DNA of 64,000 bases from Maylandia zebra (lineage: Eukaryota; Chordata; Actinopteri; Cichliformes; Cichlidae), in NCBI RefSeq assembly GCF_041146795.1, contig NC_135184.1, forward strand, positions 5,531,467-5,595,466, read 5' to 3'. This document shows, one piece after another, positions 11,858 through 23,600 of this stretch. The notes under the pieces were generated by a model, which was given only the letters and a program-made list of their open reading frames with translations, did not search any database and was not told the origin of the DNA. Both the position numbers and the translations under genes were made by a program. Numbering within the stretch: position 1 is the stretch's first letter; each line of letters starts with the position of its first letter.

Positions 11858-14800
11858 TTATTACTAATTCGTATTATAATTCAATTTCCATGAAATATTC
11901 ATATTCAGTATCGGTCCTTTTATATTATAACCACGTATCCACCCAGGCTCATGGTGGGGCAGGGCTCTGTCCTGGGATGCTTGAGTACAAGGTAATGTAC
12001 ACCCTGACCAGGTATCCAGTCTGTCAGAATTGTTTTCAATATTTGGTTCAAAAACATGAGTGACAACAGAAATCCAACTAGGATTCTTGCATATGATGAA
12101 TGAAGTCTGTCTTTGACTGTATTGTCCAGCTGATCCATCAAACCCCCAGCAGGTGAACCTTATTCATGACATAACACGGCAACAATGTAAAAAATTAAAC
12201 AGCAACAGTCTAAATGTAAAGTGCATTCTAAACTCCTCTTCAATAAATCATATGCAAAGAGTCATTCAGGACTGTAAAACGTGAACTACAGAACCCAGAG
12301 TCTTCATCATTAAATCTCTGGTTGCTTCATTTTTCTATCCTATATCAGATACTTTAAGGTTAGGTTAGGTAAACTTGCATTCTCATGGTGAGGCAAAGTG
12401 CTTTATGTGTGTGCGTGTCATGAACGGCTATAAAAGGCCTATAATTAAAGAACAAAGCGGGGTTTGAGTTCGAGTTGCGGCAGACTGTCACTACTTGTAA
12501 ATGGAACGCAGCCTTCCTACGGCGGACAGCTAATAACAGGAATCGGACGCGGTCCACCCAAGTCCACAGCAACCACCATAGCAACCGCCTAGCATGACCT
12601 TAAAAACACATTCTGTCTTCATAACTATCAAAAACGTAAAATGATTTGCAAAGTGTTTAAGTGTTACAGCTGCAGAGAGCTATGGCGGTATCTTTGGAAG
12701 CTGTTTACATAGCTAATAATATACGATGTAACCATGGAGACAGTCAGTCACGTGAGCTAGCGGTGCATGTTTACTACAGTGAATAAGGTGATTGCGTCCA
12801 CACGCTGCAGGGGGTAAAGACATTACTTCAATATTGTTTTATACTGATATATATTTGCCTTCTGTTGACCATCACCTCAGGTTCACCATTACAGTTTCAG
12901 CATACAAATGCACACTGTCTAAACACATTCAAAAACTCATGTCTCAGAAATAAGCACAGATGTTCATGTTTGTCATTAGTTTTATTTGTAAGAAAATTAT
13001 GAACTTCATATTGTGCATTAAATAAAAGAACATTTCACAACTCGTGAGTCAACAGAAACAGGTAACAGAAATGTCTCTAATGTGTACAGTGTAGTGTAAG
13101 CATTAAAAGATCATAAAGGAAACACTAACATTTATGTGAAACTAATTGTAATAAAAAAATGAACAGGTGGTTTATAGATTTAAAAGAAAGAATCTGAAAA
13201 CAACACTTTTTTGGTCTAAGTGATCAAAGTAGAAAACAGAACTGATGTTCAAAAACAAACCGTAGCTGCACTAATATTACACATCTCCATTGTTGTGGTG
13301 AACAGACATGTTGCTTTTAAAACCACATGCAGTGTGTGACCGTGACTGTTCACTGAGACCATGAACGCCACTTCGCTGAAGCCTTCGCCTTCTTCTTCTT
13401 CTTCTTCTAAATTGGAAGCAGAAGGAGCACGAGCTGCTTTGATCTACTGAAATGAAAAAGCAGAACATCTGAGCTGAAACCAGTCAGCTGAAATCATTAA
13501 GACAGGAACAAATTCAATGCAGTGTCTCAGGTGGCTTAGCCTGTTACAACTGTTGATACAAGCTAAATACGGTTAACACACAGTGTCAGGGAGCTCCAGT
13601 GTGGGAACTAGTGGCTTTAGGTTTGTAGTCATTTAACTTTCATCCATTCATTCATTTAATTCAGGAGGAAGAAATGCCAGGTTGGTGCAGGCTGGTTACA
13701 TGCATTTGGTCCCATGCAGTCTTTAATTAAATGACTTGGTTCATTTTATGGCTGGGCTGTATGTGGGGTTATATCATGTTATTTGGGCAGGAGTACCTGT
13801 CCCCTGTTAGACTTAGAAAGTTTCTCCATAAGTAGAGTTTCTAACTCTTCTAGCACATCTGTGGCTGGCAGCTTTTTTGGTGGCTCTTTTTACCCCACAC
13901 TGGTTGTGAGTGTGTAAATAGCCCCACTAGTTCTTTTGGGTTGCAGTTAACTTGGGAGGAAGGGGTGGGTATGCCATGACTAGATGAATAACAATTATCT
14001 GGGATACATAAATTTCATAATGCATGCATGTATCTCTATAAACCTGCCTGAGGGCTGCCATTTTTACATTCAGTTATTTCTCTGTTGAATCTAAATAATG
14101 AATGTGTTACAGTTAAACTGACACTGATCAGTGTAAATGGCTCATTGGGACACAGAAACCTTTAAATTAAACCTGATATCGAGTGTCAAACCATATCAAA
14201 GCTGTAAAAGCTGTTTACAGTCATAATTTATAAAACTATGATTGTAAATAAATTCAAACAAGTGAGCTTTTCTCTTTGTGCTGAATATCAACACTGTGAT
14301 TTCTTAGACTGTAAGCTTTACTTTAGCACAACCACTTGTAGAAGCTGCCACTCCAAATGTCTTTGATAACAAGAAAAAAATACCTTTTCAGTCCACGGCC
14401 TGAAGTTCTTCTCCGACATCTTCTGCAATCGGCTTTGTCTGCTGGTTTGAAGACAATAAACCACAAAAAAGATGATTTAGTCACTTTGTCTGTGTCATGC
14501 AGCTCGAATGTGTCGTGTAAAGATGTTGAATAGCCGTCGTTATCCCTCTGCTGTGTCAGTAGGATTGTACTGTACAGCATCTCATTGATATGTGAGGAAT
14601 GCTAATGTAACACGATAACAGACTTACATCATTAAAACATAAAGGGCAGGAGATATTTAGATATTTTTATATTTATATTACATTTTATAGCTGACGGATA
14701 TTACTAAATAGATAGAATTTACTAAATAGCTGGATGAAGATGAAAAATATGTCTATAATAACAAATGACCATGAGAGCCAGTAGAATTAATTCAGCTGGA

Positions 14801-16247
14801 CACTCGAAAGACGTCCTTAAATGCTCTTTAAGTGGCAGAACAAACGAACAAACAGTTAATTGCTTACTTGAGATGAAATCTGCTCAGCTACTTTGAAAAC
14901 AGCTTCTAACTGGTTCCTCCTTTAACAGGATGACGGCTCAGGGGTAAGGCCATCATGCAGTCCAGCAACCTTTATGGTTCTGCTTTGATTCACCAGGAAC
15001 TATTAGGGAAACCTTCCAGCGCCTCCTGTGAAAGACACAGGCATAAACATACAAACATTTATTAACATGTTCCACAGTCTTCCAGTTTGATTTTCTCATC
15101 CTGTGGACAACAACGTACATGGATGCAGGTTTATTGTTAACTTTTGTAAGGTTTATTTAGTGAACATATCCAGCTGCAGCTCCACTGTGATCCTGAGCTG
15201 GATAAGCACTTAAGGAAATGTGTCAATAAATGGACAAACATCAACTTACTATATTTATCCAAACAGATGGGACCAATAATGCTTCACTGAGTCAGAGACT
15301 TTAATGTCTCTTCTATGTAAGAATGTCTCGTGCTGATATACCTGCAAACTTGACAACAAAGGTTTTTCAGACTACATGTAGCTGTCCTCTATGTCAGCTA
15401 ACACATTTACATTTATGTCACACTTATTTCTGCTTTCCCATTTTATAATTATTACTTACATTTTGATTAGATACCTTGAGTTTGTAAATGATCAGATTAC
15501 ATAATTGGAATACAATGTATCCAATTCAGGGTTGCAGGAGGATGAAGCCTATCCCAGCTGATACAGGACAAAGACAGGCTGCCAGTTTATTGCAGGGCTA
15601 ACACAATATGTGTAACAGAAAATCCACTTAAATGTTTTATATTTGTTATAATAATCATAATTATGACTATTATTTAAAGGTTTCTTTAAATAATACATTT
15701 TGATTTTTATAACCTCTAAAATATAAACCTGAGCTGTTTCAGATTCTGACCTCTGACCTCAGTGACCTGGCTGTGTCCTCACTGCAGCTCCCTCTTGGAA
15801 GTACGTCTGCTTCTTGTCTACCCCCAGTGTTGACCGCCTGCCCTTGATATCACGTACTGTAACTGAGGAACAAAAAAGGACAAACACTTGCCTTCATTTA
15901 AGAAGTACATTCATACAGAGGTAATCTATGGAAACACACTAGTTCAACCTTTGGGAGAAATCAGTTCCTGTGAAACATTTCTGTAAATGAACATCATGTG
16001 GAGAATGAATGAAATGAGTTCTTCCGGTGACTCAGCAGTCCCACACTGACAAATGACATCTAGTTAAACTATTAAGCATATTTGCTCTTCTGAAATCTGT
16101 GTTAAACAACAACAAACATAAATTAGTAACAAAAATACAGCTGAGTAGAGGCTTTACAAACCACCAGCAGCCATAATGCTAAATTTTAATCTTCAAATGT
16201 TTCTGAGCCGTCTTCAACCTGCTTTTAACACATTAAAGTCCCACAGT
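11858..16247. other. Interior of the large element, right part; nothing firmly identified
   Basis: No transposase or other known protein domain was recognised. On the minus strand a few short open stretches follow acceptor-like sites, near 15,868 (after TTTGTTCCTCAG), 15,032 (after TCTTTCACAG), 14,443 and 13,410 (a lysine-rich run ending in a stop). They do not assemble into one clear reading frame. A CpG-richer patch lies near 12,460-12,600. Possible minus-strand poly(A) signals occur near 12,980. Confidence 0.3.
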
Positions 16248-17461
16248 CAATGCAGCCTGACCCAATCCTAGATGTTCAGCACACAGAGACACAGAGGTAC
16301 TGTTTAAAGTTTAGTGTTAACCTGAGTCACTGATCATTTGCAGTATTACAGAGTCTGGCAGTCTTTGCATGATGTCCACGTCACTGTACGTTTCTAGCTG
16401 ACTCTCAGGTGTGACAGGTGTGCCAGCAGGAAAGAGTAATAATAACCTGCATCCTGAGGTTTGTCATGCAGGATTAAAGGAGCCAGGCTTTGTTCACACA
16501 GCTAGGATTGTATTTTACACTGACCCTGGGTCAGTATAAGTATCATACAGTTTAAACGAAGCACTGAAACTTGCACATATTTATTACAGATGCACTGAAG
16601 CTAATCGAGATATTTGCTGTCAATCTGTGGCTGCGATTAAACACTTTACTGGAAACTTTATTAACTAGTAACTTCATCAGTCATGACAGAAGCTAATATT
16701 TCTGTGCTAACATCGTTTAACCAGTAACAGCTTTCCTCCAATATAAGCTAACGTTTACACCGTAACTTTAAGCTAGCACCATAAAGACGGTAAAACACGT
16801 AATAACATCTACAAATGCATCTTAAAGCTGTTATATTAGCACTCGGTGTATTACTAACATAACCACATTAACATTACTGACACTCGCTGACTTTTAATAG
16901 TCATTCTATAAATGCTGTCCGTTTAAATGGTCTTACCTGTACACACTGCATATCCACCGGATTCCAGCCAGAGTGGATTCTGGAGTCTTCCACGCTCCTG
17001 TTAGTGATCCTCCATCTGGATGGATGAGAACAACCTTCTGAACAATCTAGCAGGAGATGGCCCATATCTATGGGACTGGTTTGTGCTAATGACGCCCATT
17101 GTATGGACTGATAACAGCCGAAGCGGGTGAATAAAGTCACCCAGTAGCTAGCTGTGCCATTACCCAGCATACATCACTCCCTCCGTAAATGCAATAAACC
17201 ATACAAAAGTATTGTTCTACCTGTTTTTCAGGTAGTTGTTTACATTATATAATTTATTGTGTTCTGTATACGTCACTACAATGTGATTTGGAAAATGTCT
17301 AAATATACCGACAAAAGGCACTTCCGCGGCAATCTCTTCAATCGGAGGACCCTTCACGTCAATTCCCGACGCGAGAGGGGTACCCTGCGCGTCCATAAGT
17401 GCAGCAGAGGGAGCCTGACCATGCGTCACACGTTTGACGAGTTGGGAGTGAGAACGTGTTG
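16248..17461 (-). repeat. Right long terminal inverted repeat
   Basis: This is the inverted partner of 5,852-7,066. Its candidate exon (16,937-17,170 and beyond) has the same inward-facing donor, read here on the minus strand. The high similarity of the two repeats over 1.2 kb implies recent insertion or ongoing homogenisation by gene conversion. The outer end touches the CAGTGGG duplication at 17,462. Confidence 0.85.
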
Positions 17462-17479
17462 CAGTGGGAGGAAACAGAC

Positions 17480-17575
17480 CTGCCAAAGACTCTGGCGGAG
17501 AGTAGAACTGCCCATCAGATAAAGGACCTGGACCCAGGAGAGGAGCCCTACTTGTATCTATGATGGACTGATGTC
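17480..17575 (-). CDS. stard3nl: stard3nl, penultimate coding exon
   Basis: This minus-strand 96-bp exon has acceptor TGTTTCAG and donor GTCTGT. It encodes HQSIIDTSRAPLLGPG followed by LSDGQFYSPPES. The LSDGQFYSPPES stretch is a hallmark of STARD3/STARD3NL just after the MENTAL domain and covers the FFAT-like ER-contact motif. It starts in phase 1 with respect to the exon at 18,124-18,241 and ends in phase 1, joining the last exon at 4,924-4,988 in frame. The 11.6-kb element begins 11 bp inside the following intron, leaving the donor intact. Confidence 0.85.
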
Positions 17576-18123
17576 CTGAAACACAGAAGGATGAAGAAAG
17601 CAGGAATAACGGCATCAGCAGGACATCAATGAGGTTAGAATAACATAACAGTGGTGAAACAACTTTCATTTATCAGGTGAGTAAAGATTTTGTTCATAGC
17701 ATATAATTATTAATAATTACCTGAGAAATAGCAACAGGAAGCTGATGCATTACACTTTTTACTCTAACATTATAATAAATAATTATAATATTAACTTCTT
17801 ATCCCATGATCATATATTTTAAATAAAACAACTGAATAAAATTACTCAGTATGTAGCTTTGAATGTTCACCAGCAGGTGGCAGTGTTTCACCAGAGCGCC
17901 TGCTGCTGTTCTTTATCGTTTTCTTGTTTCTTTTTCATTCTCCACTCAGAGGCTCTTGAGTCATAGTACTTGTTTTTTCACATTCTTTTGCTAACTTAAA
18001 GGAAGGTTTTAAAAGGAACCTGTAAGGTAAACGATCTGTTGACAGAGATCACAGCAGTGACAGCAGCAGTACTGCAACAGTAATGAAGGTGCCTTTTTTA
18101 TTATTAGCTCAGTTGAGACTCAC

Positions 18124-18241
18124 TGTTTTCGTCTTCGATCTCCTGAGGCAGGACCTTGAAGTCGAGCAGCCACGTTTCTATCCAGGCCAGAACGAAGGAG
18201 ATGATGGGCAGCAGGTACCCAAAGGCCCCCAGACTCAGCAG
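18124..18241 (-). CDS. stard3nl: stard3nl, exon for the last MENTAL transmembrane segment
   Basis: This minus-strand 118-bp exon has acceptor CTTGTGTAG and donor GTGAGT. It encodes LLSLGAFGYLLPIISF, then VLAWIETWLLDFKVLPQE and IEDEN. It matches the fourth transmembrane helix and the conserved ETW-LDFKVLPQE end of the MENTAL domain in STARD3NL. It starts in phase 0. The exon encoding the two central helices, expected upstream on the minus strand, was not found between here and 30,963. Confidence 0.87.
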
Positions 18242-18674
18242 CTACACAAGAAACACACACGTCCCAGTATGAATATGTAATTCTACACAAAGCATACAAA
18301 ATCTGACCATTTAAAATTTAGAAGGTGCAAAAACAAATATTTATTATTGTTAAACAGCAGCAATTACAGGTTTTCCTGTACAGGGAGTTTGCTTCACTTC
18401 CTTAAATCCTCATACATGTTTGCATCGCCATCGAGGAATATGGAGCAAAGACTGCAGAAGAAAATTAACTCCAACAACAAACTGTCCTCTAAGAGGTTTT
18501 TGTGTGTGGACATTGACACCAATACTAAAATAAATAAAGATATTATTAGAAGTAAAAAACTAAAGTCAGTGCAACATTTTTGTTACAAATAATGAAAATA
18601 TTAGATGTTGTCAGGTTTCTTAGATCAAAGCTTTAAGTACCACCCTGTTTTCTGAGGTGCTGTTAGTGTGTGTG

Positions 18675-18706
<32 letters not shown>

Positions 18707-18726
18707 TGCGTGTGTGTGTTTGAGTG
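18242..18726. repeat. Intron with TG/CGTG microsatellite
   Basis: No exon is recognised. At 18,666-18,719 there is a (TG)n run that passes into (CGTG)n and back to (TG)n. Its right edge coincides with the start of the duplicated block at 18,727, so the microsatellite may have been a breakpoint of the tandem duplication. Confidence 0.75.
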
Positions 18727-19549
18727 TGTGTTTGAGATTACGGATCAACAAGTATGAAATCACCACTTAGCTACCAATCAGTTCTCTGGAAAACTGCTTT
18801 ACAACAAGTACCTGAAAGATCCCTTTGGACTGCTGTGCCATGGATAGTGGGAGGATCTTTCCATTGATGAGCATCAGTAGTCTAATCAGTTTAGATTCTT
18901 AAATTCGACTTCATTCTTTGACTTTTCCCATTTGTCTGCAGAACAATTTCACAACATTTTCAATTCCTCTATAAACATTAATCTCGTTTTTTCTTTTGTC
19001 TGCAACGCTTGTCCCTAGCATGTCCTCGTCCATGAAAGCATTTAATCTTATCTGAGCAATTCCTCTTGGTCTCCTGTATCACTGCTCATCATTCGACATG
19101 CTTTTCCCAGTATATCCACGGCCATTTTTGTATTTATGCTTGTATTTTCTCCCAGACTGGTAAACATCAACAGAGCTCAGCAAAAGAACTTTTAGTTCCT
19201 ATTTGAACTTTATTAATACAAGTGTTTAACCTTTTCATGTTTATAGTTTTATCTTTCTTTGTAAAGTCAGCTGTTCTGCTGCTCTCTATGTGATTGGTCA
19301 GATGACCCCAACGCCACCCCTTTCATGTAAACAGGCTAGTAGCTAAAATGGGAAACCCTGGTTTACCTCATAGATTGATAACTAGCGTCATGTGATCACT
19401 TAGTCTGATTGACAATGTTGGGATAAGTTAATCAAGATAACAGAAAGATTTCTTGAGTATGATGAACAATGAATTTAACTCCTAAATGTGACTTCCTAAC
19501 ACAGAATGTGATGACGTCATACGCTTTGTACTTTGATGTGTGGTGATTG

Positions 19550-19608
19550 GAAGTGTCTGTGTGGTGCAGCCTGGACAGACCAGACCAGCTGCACCACACA
19601 GACACTTC
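19550..19608. other. Perfect 21-bp hairpin, copy A
   Basis: Arms 19,550-19,570 and 19,588-19,608 are exact reverse complements around a 17-nt loop. The same structure is unchanged in copy B at 36,506-36,564. Stem length and loop size are within the range of microRNA precursors, but nothing shows transcription. It could also be a short element's remnant. Confidence 0.7.
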
Positions 19609-20631
19609 AAACCTCACCTGAGGACAAAAAGCACAAGAACAACAAGAAAAAAAGAAAGAAAACAAACCTTAGAAACATGCAGGGTTACAGGAGAAGCCAG
19701 CCGTGCAGAGTCTGAATTTAACTCCTATTTATGACTTCCTACCAAAGAATGATGATGGGAGAATTTCGATTTATTTATTACGCATTAGTTTTATGGGTCT
19801 GTTCCACTTAAGGTCAGATTGGTGTCTATGAACCAAAATGAGTTTCACACCAAGACTAAACTCGTGTCATGGTTTGCATTATGCAGTGGTTACAGTGGTG
19901 ACACTTATTAGACTCTGAAGTCTGTGCACCAGTTTTTCAGGGTCCTATAGGTGCAATTGTTGCGACCACTGTAAATGTGACACCATCACAGAAAAATTGT
20001 ATAAAATCAGAAGAAGAAAGAGAACTCTAATATGATGGCTGCACACCAGCTGGATCATTATAACATCACATCACATGAGTAACTTCAACATGACGAGACT
20101 TCAAGGACTCCAACAATGTTCATACAGTGAGGATAAATAATGTTTTTTTTTATTATTTATTATAAAAAGGACACAATATAGATATATAAAATGCAGCCAG
20201 AACTCCAATAACTAACATGTCCATTAATTTGACACGTTGATTTATATATAATTTCTTTTTCTCTCTTAGCTTTTCAGCTCCACATTTTTGCCATTTCTTC
20301 CACACTCAACTCTTTTCTACAAGCTGAGCACACAGTGAAGGTAGGGGAGGGCTGGTGGCATTAAGAGATTTGATTGGGCAATCTAGGGGCCAGTTAGTTC
20401 TTTCCTTTGGTGAAAGTTGGGCTCTTCAATTCAGCATGGTACAACTCCAAAGATTCTGCAACATCAAACCCTCTGTCTGCTAATATTACATCCAGTTACA
20501 AGATGAGCTTCCCGACCCCCTGAACTACAGATGCCCTACATGACTGTTAGGACAACTTATGTATTGCAAGTATGCAGTACTAAGAATAACTTGATGTTTC
20601 TGACTTTGCATTATGAATTGTTTATCCACTG

Positions 20632-23600
20632 CACTGTAAAAAAATATTCCGTAGAAAAACAGAGAATGTCCTGGTAATTTTCTGCCAGTACATTTTCTGT
20701 TTTTTTACGGAGGTTTGACGGACCTTTCTGTAAATGATAAAACGGAAAATTCTGTAGATTTACAGTATACTCTCTGTACTATTTACGGACATTTCCTTCA
20801 GCTATAAAACAGAAAATTCCGTTTATTCACAGTATATTTTCTGTATCATTAACTGATATTTTCCGTTAATAGAAAAATTGAAATTTCTGTTTATATTACT
20901 ATTTCCAAGCACTTCTTTTCACTGTAACTCATTAAATATAGTTCTTTATATCCTTAAACGTACATTTCTATGCAATTACAACCTAGTACACCATGTACTC
21001 AAAAATTCATAAATTAAAACTTAAATTAATTTGTGCTTCGTACACAACAACATTGGTACAATTAATGTTAAATATTCTTTTATTCTCCTTAACTCAAACA
21101 CTATACTTAAATATAATGACAGCATCCATCTTGTCATAAAACTACTAAACAGCTGATACATGAACAAAATAACTCACAAGCTTTCAAATTTGAGCATTTT
21201 TATTTCCTTGAAATCAGGTTGCCCTCATGTAAATGTGTTTATTTACATTCATTCAAGTGGCTACCAAGTGTTTTCTTCAAACAGGACACCTGACAAACAA
21301 AAAATGTCATATTTAACGACATGTTCACATTTAATAATATCCAGAGTACCTTTTAGTTAGAATCACTGCCTTGTGGTAGTTTTGCCTCAGCCAAATGGTT
21401 AAGGTGTGGTTTACATCCATCTCTGTCCACTTATGATACAGTATACACATGTAGTCAGTTATAGCCAAACACCTTTGATTACTGAATTGCATTCACTTCA
21501 TTAATGAAGTGAATGTAATTCACATTTGTGTGAACATTTGTCTGAGATTAACTCTTTGGGCTCTTTACCTTACAATATAACATACTTGAGTCAAAATTTG
21601 TTGACTGTTTAAGTGGTGCCACATGAATACAACTGAACAGATCTAAAGAAGATGTTCCTGAACTTTGGGTTTATTCGAACAGGACTGATGGATAACCACA
21701 GGACTTTTCCCCATATGATAACTACAACACATAATAAATTAAGACAGATTACTGTCCCAAACTTAAAGATAAAAGTGTATTTACGGGACTTGTTTTGTCA
21801 GTGAGGAGCAAAGTACAATTAGAAGTGCTTGTTCTGATGAAAAGTTAAACTGTAAACAGCAGCATAGTGAATAAGGATCTGTGTCCACGAATCCTCAGCA
21901 GTGACAACACTTAAACATCATAGTTCAAAATCCTTAATGCACACCTTTTTCTCCACGGTGTTCAAATTCTCTAAGCTGGTTAAGTAGAGGAAAAAGTCTG
22001 ACATATTTCATGACCATTAAATGTTAGACAAGGCTCTGAAAACGAGGTTACAGTTACAAACAAAAACCTCTGCTAGTGCGCACAGACCCTAAATCACAAC
22101 AAATAAGACAATAGTAAGACAAATTACTACAAAGTCTTGTTACCGCTCTTCATATAACAGTGTGACAAAGTCCTGAATGCAGCCTGCATGTTAGTACATC
22201 AAGGTCCATCTGAGCTTTAAGTAAAATACACTCAGCTTTTCCTTGGATTTTAAGAGTTGCTCAGTTCATACAGGAACTGCAGCAGTCGGAGTTAACGTGT
22301 CGCTGTGTTGCTCCTCCGTGTCAGCCATTGAGACTAGTCGCAATTTATTCTGAGGAAAAAAAGAGAAACAACAAGACATTTTTAAAAAGTTTGTATTTTT
22401 ATAATTTTTTTTTACCTAGAGCATAAACAACATAAACAAAAAAAGGATTAGGGCTGTGCGATATGACGATATATATATCAGATTACGATATAAAAATGTC
22501 TATCGTTTCATATTATACACTATTCTTTGTTTTGTGGTGTTGCAAAATAAACTGTTTATGGCAATATTTTTTTCATGGTTTTGATGGGCACTGTAGTTGC
22601 TATATTATTTCTTAAAGTTCTCTCCTTCTCTTATACTTAAAATAACCACACTATGGACGGACAAGTGACTGTTTTTACGCGTACTTTCGTTACCAACAAT
22701 GAGGATAAAACCATCGTGTGGCTCCGCCGTCCGCTTGTTTATTTTCCACATAAACCTTTCACAATAAAGCTCAAGTTTCTGTTGAGACTTTTCAAACTAA
22801 ACTGAAATGATATACATTATTCTCAAACATAAAATTTCAGAATATGCATCAAACAAATGACCTCAAATAAAAACATCAAGTAACTATAAATGGCGCTTAC
22901 AGTCACCACGCAGATGAAGGCACAGAGAATACCAGCATGGCCAGCAAGGATGAGGCAGAACCAGAAGGACCAGTCAAAAGAAATCGAGGACCTTATTGTT
23001 AAATGAGGGGCTACCTCTGTAGCATGGACATGGTTTGGTTATGAAAAGTCTGACACGCCCCAGAAAACTGTACTATGCAAATTATGCCACAAACTGGTCC
23101 CCACCACCACTCGAACACGACAAACCTCTTTAACCACCTACACAAGAATCACATGAAAGAGTTTCGAGAGAGTTTACGAATGAAAAGCAAAAAAAGAGTC
23201 GTCAGGTGCTCAAAATAATCCTTAGACTCAAACGTTAGAACAGGCTTTTCCTTGCAGCACGCCGTCTAATAAATACTCAGAAAGAAAATGGCGGCCATTT
23301 AAACTCATGTCTAAAAATGTATAGTTTCATGCATCGGTCAAAACACTCGACTCCAGGTACACGACGCCCAACTGAAAACATTTCACATAAGTCGAGTTGC
23401 CCGAGAATCACAGAATTTACAGAAAATGCACTATTTTGTGATATATATCGTTATCAGGAGAGATACGTCTTATATTGGGATATGAGACTTTGGTCATATC
23501 ACGCAGCCCTACAAAGGATTATAATTCACGTAGAGTTGCATACACATAACACCATTCTGTTGCAACCAAAGCAGTTTATAATTAAAGTAACATACATACC

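Larger units (their letters stand above)
5845..17468. mobile_element. 11.6-kb long-terminal-inverted-repeat element, unassigned superfamily
   Basis: The element runs 5,852-17,461 (11,610 bp). Its ends are inverted repeats of about 1.2 kb starting CAACACGTTCTCACTCCC on the left, with the exact reverse complement on the right. The 7-bp sequence CAGTGGG lies directly outside both ends (5,845-5,851 and 17,462-17,468), as a target-site duplication should. The inner ends of the inverted repeats lack the outer terminal motif, so they are not two independent small elements. The interior (7,067-16,247) holds an arl6ip6 fragment, a telomere-like repeat, a poly-C tract and exon candidates, but no recognisable transposase or other transposon protein. 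A 7-bp duplication is compatible with several superfamilies (for example P or Dada). I make no assignment. It could be a non-autonomous giant element that picked up host DNA. Confidence 0.75.

Noticed and set aside
13277-15870. A multi-exon minus-strand protein gene inside the large element
   Set aside because: Acceptor-like sites precede short open stretches, but phases do not join into one frame and no family is recognised. Reported only as possible exons.
18781-19130. Minus-strand open stretches as the missing middle exons of stard3nl
   Set aside because: Translated by eye, they have no hydrophobic helices and no match to the RLRHWW or DIFLLAVFRF landmarks expected in the MENTAL domain.
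22449-23511. Functional ZBED-type host gene
   Set aside because: The BED finger is followed by stops within a small element with inverted ends and an 8-bp duplication. It is a transposon remnant.
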